Assembly (NCBI GenBank): GCA_003457145.1
Contig: DMSR01000510.1
Location: 1 to 5,322 of the forward strand
Reading direction: 5' to 3'
DNA length: 5,322 nt
Origin: Bacillus sp. (in: firmicutes)
GTDB lineage: Bacteria > Bacillota > Bacilli > Bacillales > Cytobacillaceae
This document shows, piece by piece, positions 1 to 5,203 of this stretch (positions are counted from its first letter, which is position 1; the number at the start of each line of letters is the position of its first letter). The notes under the pieces were generated by a model, which was not told where the DNA came from, did no database searches, and saw only the letters and a list, made by a program, of their open reading frames with translations. The translations under genes were made by a program, and so were the position numbers.

Positions 1-893
1 CGAGCTTCAATGATATCTGCAACTTCAAGCTGGTTGAACTGCTGCTGCTGATCGCTGCCAATGATTGAAACTTCGAACACTTCATCTTCTGAAGCATGGT
101 CATAAAAGGCATGTCCATGTTTAAGCTTCAAGTTTTCTGCTTCTTCTGTTGTTGTTCGCAGTCCGATTGATAAATCTTTCGTAATATGATCTCCGCCGAC
201 TGGAATGACGGATGTGCCTCTTAAGTGCCCGTTTTCAAAAACAGCGACTGTCGTCGAACCGCCACCGATATCGATCATCGCGACACCCATGTTCTTCTCG
301 TCCTTTGAGAGGGCAAAAGCTCCAGCAGCCAATGGCTGCAGGACTATATCCAAAATCTCCAGCCCGGCCCGTTCAACACAACGGAGCGAATTATGTAATA
401 TGGTCTTTGAACCTGTAATAATCGTCCCTTCCATTTCAAGCCGAACACCGATCATGCCTCTGGGATCGTTAATCTCATCAAGGCCATCCACGATAAACTG
501 CTTTGGAATCACGTCTATTATCTCTCTCTCAGGCGGGATTGATACCACTTGTGCAGCGTCAATGACTCTCGCGACATCTTCCTTTGTTATCTCGCGATTG
601 TCACTTGATACTGCAACCACACCATGGCAAGGCATAAGCGAAACATGATTCCCGGTTACTCCTACGATCACCTGGTTAATCTTCATACCTATCATTCTTT
701 CAGCTTGCTCTACTGCCCGTTTAATAGAATGAACGGTTTCATCTATATCAACAATGGAGCCCTTCCTTAATCCCTCAGACTTCACATTGCCAACACCAAT
801 TATATTCAAAGAGTCGTTGACCATTTCACCAATGATAACTTTTACACTGGATGTACCGATGTCAAGACTAACATATATATCATTGCTGTTCAT
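1..893 (-). CDS. ftsA: Cell division protein FtsA, N-terminal 297 residues (runs off the window)
   Basis: FtsA is the actin-like ATPase that binds the FtsZ C-terminal tail and tethers the Z-ring to the inner face of the membrane. Translation begins MNSNDIYVSLDIGTSSVKV, whose LDIGTSSVK segment (residues 10-18) is the phosphate-1 loop of the actin/Hsp70 ATPase fold. The phosphate-2 motif MIDIGGGSTT is at 206-215. The stretch around 84-165 (VSLMPCHGVVAV to about TIITGS) is the expected place of the 1C (SHS2) domain, which is specific to FtsA among actin-like proteins. ATG at 893 is supported by a near-perfect ribosome binding site seven bases upstream. The gene is cut by the window edge, so the remainder of the ATPase core and the C-terminal amphipathic membrane-targeting helix are not visible; in relatives ftsZ follows directly. 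A run of four CAG (Gln) codons lies at 282-285. The identification is certain from motifs and gene order. Confidence 0.97.
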   Translation of the reverse strand, partial: MNSNDIYVSLDIGTSSVKVIIGEMVNDSLNIIGVGNVKSEGLRKGSIVDIDETVHSIKRAVEQAERMIGMKINQVIVGVTGNHVSLMPCHGVVAVSSDNREITKEDVARVIDAAQVVSIPPEREIIDVIPKQFIVDGLDEINDPRGMIGVRLEMEGTIITGSKTILHNSLRCVERAGLEILDIVLQPLAAGAFALSKDEKNMGVAMIDIGGGSTTVAVFENGHLRGTSVIPVGGDHITKDLSIGLRTTTEEAENLKLKHGHAFYDHASEDEVFEVSIIGSDQQQQFNQLEVADIIEA

Positions 894-900
894 TCTGTGG

Positions 901-910
901 CACCTCCTTT
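901..910 (-). promoter_or_regulatory. Strong ribosome binding site of ftsA
   Basis: On the minus strand AAAGGAGGTG stands seven bases before the ATG at 893. It is an almost complete complement of the 16S rRNA 3' end and fixes the ftsA start. Two small hairpins (911-937) abut its 5' side. Confidence 0.9.
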
Positions 911-937
911 AACAATTCCTATTGTTTGAACAACAAT
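911..937 (-). repeat. Two overlapping, mutually exclusive small inverted repeats next to the ftsA ribosome binding site
   Basis: On the minus strand ATTGTT-GTTCA-AACAAT (937-921) and AACAAT-AGGA-ATTGTT (926-911) are both perfect 6-bp inverted repeats that share the middle AACAAT arm, so only one can form in the mRNA at a time. The second ends immediately before the AAAGGAGGTG site, and its loop carries AGGA. The stems are A/U-rich, with a single G-C pair each, so they would be weak alone. A regulatory role is inferred, not shown. Confidence 0.45.
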
Positions 938-1172
938 TTCCTGCCTATTGCATTACTCTTAAGAATGGTTGTTTATCATTCACAGCTCACTGTATGCCTT
1001 CAGCGCTTATCCTCTTGGTTTATACGCTGCGCTTGAGAAAAGCTCCCCTCAGTGCATGCTATACCTTTGGACTTGCAAAAGAGTGCGGTTGACGATCTTA
1101 CCGCCCCATATGACGATTTTGGTCGACATGCCTTAAGACAATACGCTTCAGCATTTCTTATTCACTTTTACT

Positions 1173-1200
1173 TAATTCGTCAAAATTAAATATTTCCCTT
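1173..1200 (-). promoter_or_regulatory. Candidate SigH promoter for ftsA
   Basis: On the minus strand AAGGGAAAT (1200-1192) matches the SigH -35 consensus RNAGGAWWW at eight of nine positions, and GACGAATTA (1181-1173) matches the -10 consensus RNNGAATWW fully. The spacer is 10 bases, one short of the usual 11-12. The expected biology supports it, because ftsA P2 in B. subtilis is SigH-dependent. The short spacer and A+T-rich background keep it tentative. A second GAAT core (AGTGAATAA, about 12 bases downstream) has no suitable -35 partner. Confidence 0.4.
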
Positions 1201-1219
1201 TTAAAATATCATTTTTTTT

Positions 1220-1570
1220 CTAATTTTCATTGGTAGTTGACCATTTTGTTAACAAGATTCGCCTGATTACAGCGATATTCTGGAACAGTCTCACCCCAAA
1301 GGCAAAAACTGCGGCTAAATACAAGTCTACACCAAGATGAACACCTAGAAAAGCTAAACTTGCAGCTAAAACTATATTAAAAAAGAAACCTGAAACAAAA
1401 ACTTTTTCATCATATATATTCTGAAGCTGGGCACGAATTCCGCCGAATAAAGTATCGAGAGCAGCAAGGATGGCGATCGATAAATAATTCGAGTATTCTT
1501 CCGGTATTTTAATATCGGTCAATAGGCCAATGATTGCACCGATGATCAACCCCATGATTGGAAGCCACAT
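1220..1570 (-). CDS. sbp: Small basic protein Sbp (DUF1290 membrane protein)
   Basis: This 116-residue very hydrophobic protein is the conserved small basic protein encoded just upstream of ftsA in Bacillus and other Gram-positives (DUF1290 family). Four hydrophobic stretches are visible at about 2-18, 28-45, 57-77 and 80-103, so it should be an integral membrane protein. Between the second and third is a polar stretch (GGIRAQLQNIYDEKV, 43-57), and a basic VIRRILLTKW segment (101-110) precedes a short polar tail. The ATG at 1570 shares its A with the last base of the ylxX TAA stop, and the ribosome binding site lies inside ylxX, which suggests translational coupling. Length is close to the family norm. 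The family's biochemical role is not established; location implies envelope or division work. Identification rests on sequence character and position. Confidence 0.9.
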   Translation of the reverse strand: MWLPIMGLIIGAIIGLLTDIKIPEEYSNYLSIAILAALDTLFGGIRAQLQNIYDEKVFVSGFFFNIVLAASLAFLGVHLGVDLYLAAVFAFGVRLFQNIAVIRRILLTKWSTTNEN

Positions 1571-2304
1571 TATCCGTTGCCTCCTCCTTTATCTGTTTTA
1601 ACGGATTCCATGTACCTGATTCTGATTGAATCCGCATAAGCCGGGATGACTATGTCATTTTTGGGCCTATTCACCTTTACTTCAAGGTTATCAATAAAGA
1701 AATCATCGGCAACTGTAGAAACCTTCATCCGATTATATAATTTTTCCGCAATCTGTGCATTTTCAACGATGATTTTGATTTCAACTGGAAAACGATTCAG
1801 TGAATGCCCATTGATTTTTGTTTCCCTGTTAATATCCCGAATGACCGTTGTGTTGATTACCCGCTCTCCATCAACGGACACATGCTGGGCTCCATACATA
1901 TTCAATTCATTTAAAAGCCTCTTTAACATATATGGAGAAATGGATGGAGGGTTTCCTCCCTCAACAATCAAATTGAAGGCAGGAGCGATCGAAAGGGTGA
2001 TTCCTGGGCCGGTGACATCCGTCAGCCCTGCCTCGTTTTTTAACTCTTCCAATGTTCCCCTTAAAACTTCCTCTTTGCTCTGTTGCCGTTCAGTTTCATA
2101 TTTAGCGATTTTCTCTTCATTTGACCTGATCTCCAAAAGCAGTTTTGACTGGATTTCTTTTTCCTTCAATAAATCCTCGCGAAGCTGCCATGTATCTCTC
2201 GTGTCCCTGACTTCAGGTTCCCTTACGGTCTGAAACTGAATGGCGACCATTAATCCGATTATAGCTGCAATGAGGCTAAAACTAAGATTCTTAGGGCGGC
2301 CCAC
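1570..2304 (-). CDS. ylxX: DUF881 family membrane-anchored protein YlxX
   Basis: A bitopic protein of the DUF881 family, second of two tandem copies. With the chosen start it has 244 residues: a short cytoplasmic basic N-terminus, one membrane segment (about 8-24, FSLIAAIIGLMVAIQFQ), a charged heptad-like coiled coil (about 38-95), then the DUF881 domain (about 97-231) with TDVTGPGITLSI and the GAQHVSVDGERVINTTVIRD motif. The start is uncertain. GTG at 2304 has AAGGTGA five bases upstream and gives the usual short N-terminus before the membrane helix. The frame stays open further upstream, with GTG 2313, ATG 2355 and TTG 2382 as alternatives, none with a good ribosome binding site. The stop TAA overlaps the sbp ATG by one base. 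The function is unknown; its place between divIB and ftsA suggests a cell envelope or division role. Family call is firm, start is not. Confidence 0.88.
   Translation of the reverse strand: MGRPKNLSFSLIAAIIGLMVAIQFQTVREPEVRDTRDTWQLREDLLKEKEIQSKLLLEIRSNEEKIAKYETERQQSKEEVLRGTLEELKNEAGLTDVTGPGITLSIAPAFNLIVEGGNPPSISPYMLKRLLNELNMYGAQHVSVDGERVINTTVIRDINRETKINGHSLNRFPVEIKIIVENAQIAEKLYNRMKVSTVADDFFIDNLEVKVNRPKNDIVIPAYADSIRIRYMESVKTDKGGGNG
1580..1590 (-). promoter_or_regulatory. Ribosome binding site of sbp, inside the ylxX coding region
   Basis: AAAGGAGGAGG on the minus strand lies nine bases before the sbp ATG at 1570. The same bases encode the Lys-Gly-Gly-Gly near the end of YlxX. It decides the sbp start and supports coupled translation. 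Confidence 0.85.
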
Positions 2305-2461
2305 CGTATTCACCTTGCTTTCTGTAAGGCAATTATCATGTACTTCATTTTTCATAACAGACCGGCCGTATTCAAACCGCAAAGCAAGACAATTGATTAA
2401 AAAAGTCTTAAAAAAAACCGCATTTCTCGCCCTCTGTTTATTACAGCCTTTTCCTGCTTAT
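2305..2461 (-). other. ylxW-ylxX spacer with open reading frame and T8 run
   Basis: This stretch separates the ylxW stop from the preferred ylxX start. The ylxX frame is open through nearly all of it, back to a stop at 2458-2460. An ATG at 2423 with a partial GAGGG site opens only an eight-codon frame that ends just after a run of eight T (minus strand). One extra T there would join this ATG to the ylxX frame. The octamer TGCGGTTT occurs twice. I see no convincing terminator or promoter. Confidence 0.4.
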
Positions 2462-3166
2462 CTAATTACCGAGAATCGGTTCCATCTTAATATCTTTCAT
2501 TTCTTCCAGTGTAAAAACGATTTGGTCATTTACAAGCTGGTCCTTGACCCCGCCTGTAATATTTAATGCTGAAGAAAGAATATTCGGGTCTCCAATAGCG
2601 GTAATTTCAAAAGGGGCTGGGTGCTGGTAGCCGTCCACGGTGATAACCGGCCCTGTGCATAATATATAAGAATTATGCGCAATTCTTTGTCCATTAATGG
2701 CAATTGCCGCCGCCCCTGAAATGTATAGCTCATTAATTACCTTAAATACATGGTGCTCATGTACGAGGTAATTATTTATATTCTCTTCCTTTGAGTTATA
2801 CTCCCCATCAGCAAGGGTCACCTTTACACCTTCACCGCTGACTTTTACTTTCCCAAGGAACATACGGTACTTTTCAGCATCCTCTGCCATATTAAAAAAG
2901 ACCTGTGCTTCCTTGGAGAGATTTGTTTCGATGTTTCGTACCTTTTCCTGTTTGGCATGTAACTCTTTCTGCAGTTCACGATTTTTTTGTTCCTGCTCAT
3001 TCAACTCGTTTCTCAACCGCAGCTGCTGCTCCCATTGCCTGTCCGTCAAACCCTTGCTGTTGTCCCCCTCATCCTGTGTTAAACGGAATGAAAAAGCAAC
3101 CATGAAGCCAAGTACAAGTGAGACGAGCGAGAGGATCACTCGGTTACTGTTCGCTTTCTTTTTCAA
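2462..3166 (-). CDS. ylxW: DUF881 family membrane-anchored protein YlxW
   Basis: First of two tandem DUF881 genes. From the TTG at 3166 it encodes 234 residues: a basic N-terminus (KKKANSNR), one membrane helix (about 10-28), a strongly charged coiled coil (about 43-105, rich in E, Q, K and R), and the DUF881 domain (about 107-232) with GEGVKVTLADG, the NYLVHEHHVFKVINELYISG segment, AIAINGQRI and PAPFEITAIGDP. These are hallmark stretches of the family. TTG 3166 is preferred because GAGGAAG precedes it at suitable distance and the N-terminus becomes typical; ATG 3196 gives ten more residues but lacks a ribosome binding site, and TTG 3217 is less likely still. Any choice overlaps the 3' end of divIB (by 23 bases for TTG 3166), so the genes are probably translationally coupled. 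Its biochemical role is unknown; an extracytoplasmic domain near the division machinery is inferred. Confidence 0.88.
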   Translation of the reverse strand: MKKKANSNRVILSLVSLVLGFMVAFSFRLTQDEGDNSKGLTDRQWEQQLRLRNELNEQEQKNRELQKELHAKQEKVRNIETNLSKEAQVFFNMAEDAEKYRMFLGKVKVSGEGVKVTLADGEYNSKEENINNYLVHEHHVFKVINELYISGAAAIAINGQRIAHNSYILCTGPVITVDGYQHPAPFEITAIGDPNILSSALNITGGVKDQLVNDQIVFTLEEMKDIKMEPILGN

Positions 3167-3935
3167 GTTCAACTTCCTCAGCTTCCTCTGCTTCATAAGC
3201 TTTAAAATAAGAGCCAACCTCGAGGTCGATCACACCCTTTTTGGCCGGGTCGAGCTGGCTTACAATTGAAGGATAATGGGCCATTTTTTCAGAAAAAGTC
3301 CTGAGTGTGGCATTCACTTCAAAACCATCATTCATATACAGCTTTATAAGAAACACATCCGTCTTAACAGGCTTTGAATGGATTTCGGATATTGAATTGA
3401 TTACTACTTCCGGAAGAACTTCCAGAGAGTCAATCATTTCATCCAATACTTTCCCTTCTTCAAAGCCTATCAAAATCGGAGCATTGACAGGTATTTCATC
3501 AATTTGTTTTTCTCCAAGTATATTCCCATTTTCAAGGACAGGGTAAAAATCTTTGCCGCTTGATATGTAAGCCAGCCGGCTGAATTCCTCGATTTCGATC
3601 GAAACTGTATTAGGAAGATTGACACCTACAGTTGCATTCTTGATTTCCTGAAGCTTCTCGAGTTTCTCTTCAATTTCTTTCCTGCTTATCTTCCAAACAT
3701 TAGATTGAAACGATACTTCACTTTTTTCTACAATTTGCTCATATGAGTAGGATTCATTGCCTGAAACTGAAATTTTCCTCACTTTGCTGAGTGGAGATTG
3801 AAAATAGACTACACTGGCGATCAAAATAAAAAACAAAGCCAACAGCATAATAAGTCTTCGATTTGCTTTCTTCCGTCTCTGATGTTTTAACTTTGGGATT
3901 CTGTCTTCAATTGAGACGATTTTCCCCTTGTCCAT
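3144..3935 (-). CDS. divIB: Cell division protein DivIB (FtsQ)
   Basis: DivIB is a bitopic division protein that works with DivIC and FtsL in activating septal peptidoglycan synthesis. From ATG 3935 it has 263 residues, the length of the B. subtilis protein. Residues 1-27 are cytoplasmic and basic (KLKHQRRKKANRR), 28-46 form the membrane helix, about 49-117 are the POTRA domain (SKVRKISVSGNESYS onward, ending NTVSIEIEE), and about 118-240 the DivIB/FtsQ beta domain, including YPVLENGNIL and the KKGVIDLEVGSYF strand. The tail from 247 is very acidic (seven Glu in the ten residues 249-258). AAGAGGGG at 3950-3943 supports ATG 3935. The frame extends in-frame to an ATG at 4091, but the 52 extra residues lack a ribosome binding site and family character. 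The last 23 bases overlap ylxW. A long leader lies upstream and may give divIB its own promoter. Confidence 0.95.
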   Translation of the reverse strand: MDKGKIVSIEDRIPKLKHQRRKKANRRLIMLLALFFILIASVVYFQSPLSKVRKISVSGNESYSYEQIVEKSEVSFQSNVWKISRKEIEEKLEKLQEIKNATVGVNLPNTVSIEIEEFSRLAYISSGKDFYPVLENGNILGEKQIDEIPVNAPILIGFEEGKVLDEMIDSLEVLPEVVINSISEIHSKPVKTDVFLIKLYMNDGFEVNATLRTFSEKMAHYPSIVSQLDPAKKGVIDLEVGSYFKAYEAEEAEEVELEKESEQ

Positions 3936-4036
3936 TTTCAATCCCCTCTTTTTTCGGCTGAACCCATTCCCGTTACAGATTAACATCTTTGATGCGATTT
4001 TGCAGGTTGAAGCCATCATAAATAAAAATACAATCT

Positions 4037-4147
4037 CTAATAAAAGGAGTATTCGGTTAGATTGTTGTCGTAAGCATATCCGAATTGCCATGCCTCTTTC
4101 AAATATAAGAACCTTTTAAGAGAAACCAACGGCATGAAAAGGAACAT
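4037..4147 (-). CDS. Possible 36-residue leader ORF upstream of divIB
   Basis: A small frame of ATG plus 35 codons ending in TAG, translating as MFLFMPLVSLKRFLYLKEAW followed by a polar, Tyr-rich tail. AAGGTGA (4158-4152) stands four bases before the ATG, a fair ribosome binding site. The ATG lies inside the 5' arm of the hairpin at 4129-4152, and the second Met codon (4135) in its 3' arm. It ends about 100 bases before divIB. I recognise no homologue. It could be a chance frame in a spacer; the combination with a promoter and hairpin is what makes it worth recording. Conservation of the frame in relatives would decide. Confidence 0.25.
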   Translation of the reverse strand: MFLFMPLVSLKRFLYLKEAWQFGYAYDNNLTEYSFY

Positions 4148-4152
4148 GCCGT
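4129..4152 (-). repeat. Perfect 8-bp hairpin in the murB-divIB spacer, possible weak terminator or attenuator
   Basis: ACGGCATG and CATGCCGT form a perfect 8-bp stem around an 8-base loop (TTCCTTTT on the minus strand). Read in the direction of transcription it is followed by TGGTTTCTCTT, which is pyrimidine-rich but broken by G and C, so termination would be partial at best. It lies downstream of the -10 at 4192-4197 and about 80 bases after the murB stop. It could end some murB transcripts, protect an mRNA end, or gate readthrough into divIB. Confidence 0.5.
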
Positions 4153-4191
4153 CACCTTCTACTTAGTTTGTTCATCCTAATCTAATGAATT

Positions 4192-4200
4192 ATTATATCA
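4192..4200 (-). promoter_or_regulatory. Extended -10 promoter candidate upstream of divIB
   Basis: The minus strand reads TGATATAAT, a perfect extended -10 (TGN plus TATAAT) for the housekeeping sigma factor. The -35 region is poor (best candidate TTCAAG at 16 bases, three of six matches), which extended -10 promoters tolerate. Transcription would start near 4185, giving a leader of about 250 bases before divIB. This would let divIB and the genes after it be expressed independently of murG-murB. Confidence 0.55.
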
Positions 4201-4230
4201 CAGAATTTGACAGCTTGAAGCAATTTTCTG

Positions 4231-5139
4231 TTATTTTCGGCCTATTATTTCAACCTCTGTTTCCATTTTGACCCCATGCAAATCCAGAACTGTATCCTTT
4301 ACATGCTGAATGATACCAAGTACATCCTCTGCTGTGGCGTTCCCTCTGTTAACAATGAAGTTAGCATGCAGTTCAGAAATTTGCGCTCCACCAATTCGAT
4401 GCCCCTTTAAGCCTGATTTCTCTATTAAATTACCAGCATAGTTCGGAAGCGGGTTCCTAAATACACTTCCGCAGCTCGGGTAATTATATGGTTGAGTTTC
4501 CTTGCGGTAATCCTTATTCTTTTGCAGCTCGGCAACGATTTCCTCTTTGTTGCCCTCCTTCAATTGAAATACGGCAGCAACGACGATACCAGGGCGTTCT
4601 TCCTGAAGTACAGAAGTACGGTAAGAGAATTTCATTTGCTCATTTGTAAGCCATTCAAGCGTACCATCCTCAAATAGAATATATGCTTTTTCCAGAATTC
4701 TTGATATGTCAGACCCATGTGCCCCGGCATTCATATAAACCGCTCCGCCAATCGAACCAGGAATGCCACCGGCAAACTCAAGCCCAGAAAGACCCTTGCG
4801 GCTAATGGTCATCGCAAAGTTCACCAGCGATAAGCCTCCGCCTGCAGTTACCCTCGAACCTTCAACTTCAATATCGTCCAATCCAGAGCCAAGCTTGATC
4901 ACAGCACCATCAATCCCTTTGTCAGAAACAAGGAGGTTAGAGCCCCGGCCAATAACCGTCCACTTACTATTCGAACTTCGGATTAATTCAAGTGCTTTTT
5001 GTAAGTTATCTATTGAAGAAGGCTCAATTAGAATGTCGGCGGGTCCGCCAATTTTCATCGTTGTATGGTTTGCCAACGGTTCGTTTTCTTTAACGGAACC
5101 AATGTTCAATTCTCTAAGTTTGTCAGCTAGATCCTTCAT
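4231..5139 (-). CDS. murB: UDP-N-acetylenolpyruvoylglucosamine reductase MurB
   Basis: MurB reduces UDP-GlcNAc-enolpyruvate to UDP-MurNAc with NADPH and FAD, the second committed cytoplasmic step of peptidoglycan synthesis. The 302 residues match the usual length of the Bacillus enzyme. Residues about 25-190 form the FAD-binding PCMH-type part, with [12 protein letters not shown] (24-35), [14 protein letters not shown] (62-75) and the [24 protein letters not shown] stretch (residues 119-142). The C-terminal MurB domain carries YRTS with the likely catalytic Arg174, [10 protein letters not shown] with the proton-donor Ser225, and METEVEIIG with the probable catalytic Glu295 (equivalent to E. 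coli Arg159, Ser229 and Glu325). The compact C-terminal domain fits a type II enzyme, as known for Gram-positives. ATG 5139 has AAAGGAAGGT upstream. It follows murG by 61 bases, so the two are likely cotranscribed. All active-site residues are present. Confidence 0.97.
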   Translation of the reverse strand: MKDLADKLRELNIGSVKENEPLANHTTMKIGGPADILIEPSSIDNLQKALELIRSSNSKWTVIGRGSNLLVSDKGIDGAVIKLGSGLDDIEVEGSRVTAGGGLSLVNFAMTISRKGLSGLEFAGGIPGSIGGAVYMNAGAHGSDISRILEKAYILFEDGTLEWLTNEQMKFSYRTSVLQEERPGIVVAAVFQLKEGNKEEIVAELQKNKDYRKETQPYNYPSCGSVFRNPLPNYAGNLIEKSGLKGHRIGGAQISELHANFIVNRGNATAEDVLGIIQHVKDTVLDLHGVKMETEVEIIGRK

Positions 5140-5189
5140 AATTACCTTCCTTTCCCGATAAAACCATTTTAACTATGTTATGCAGGTGT

Positions 5190-5203
5190 TAGCCTATAGG
5201 CTA
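5190..5203 (-). repeat. 14-bp perfect palindrome covering the murG stop codon
   Basis: TAGCCTATAGGCTA is perfectly self-complementary and its first three bases on the minus strand are the murG TAG stop. As RNA it could form a 5-bp stem with a UAUA loop. No T run follows, so it is not a terminator; it may be chance. Confidence 0.35.

Larger units (their letters stand above)
894..1219 (-). promoter_or_regulatory. 326-base ftsA upstream region, expected ftsAZ promoter region
   Basis: No credible gene is seen here on either strand. In B. subtilis the matching spacer between sbp and ftsA carries several ftsAZ promoters, one dependent on the sporulation sigma factor SigH, which raises FtsA and FtsZ before asymmetric division. 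This spacer has the same position and a similar size. Its sbp-proximal end (about 1160-1219) is strongly A+T-rich and holds the best promoter-like sequence. A TTGACG -35-like hexamer is present there, but I found no convincing SigA -10 at 16-18 bases from it. No terminator (G+C-rich hairpin followed by a T run) follows sbp, so readthrough from upstream into ftsA is likely. Confidence 0.6.

Noticed and set aside
205..648. Plus-strand open frame (147 codons) opposite ftsA
   Set aside because: Shadow of the FtsA coding region, whose ATPase motifs are unmistakable on the minus strand.
894..1219. WalR (YycF) binding box upstream of ftsA
   Set aside because: WalR is reported to bind the B. subtilis ftsAZ promoter, but only a single half-site-like TGTTAA was seen here and no TGTWAH-N5-TGTWAH pair.
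1646..2233. Long plus-strand open frame (195 codons) opposite ylxX
   Set aside because: It is the antisense shadow of a clear DUF881 gene, is Ser/Phe-rich as such shadows are, and has no recognisable domain.
2330..2375. SigA promoter (TTGAAT, 17 bases, AAAAAT) before ylxX
   Set aside because: Only four of six matches in each box in A+T-rich DNA, inside an otherwise continuous operon.
3936..4091. In-frame N-terminal extension of DivIB from ATG 4091 (52 extra residues)
   Set aside because: No ribosome binding site at a usable distance before 4091, whereas 3935 has AAGAGGGG. Starting at 3935 gives the normal 263-residue length and a typical basic cytoplasmic N-terminus.
4763..5161. Plus-strand open frame (132 codons) opposite murB
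   Set aside because: Pro/Ser-rich antisense shadow of MurB; no upstream signals.
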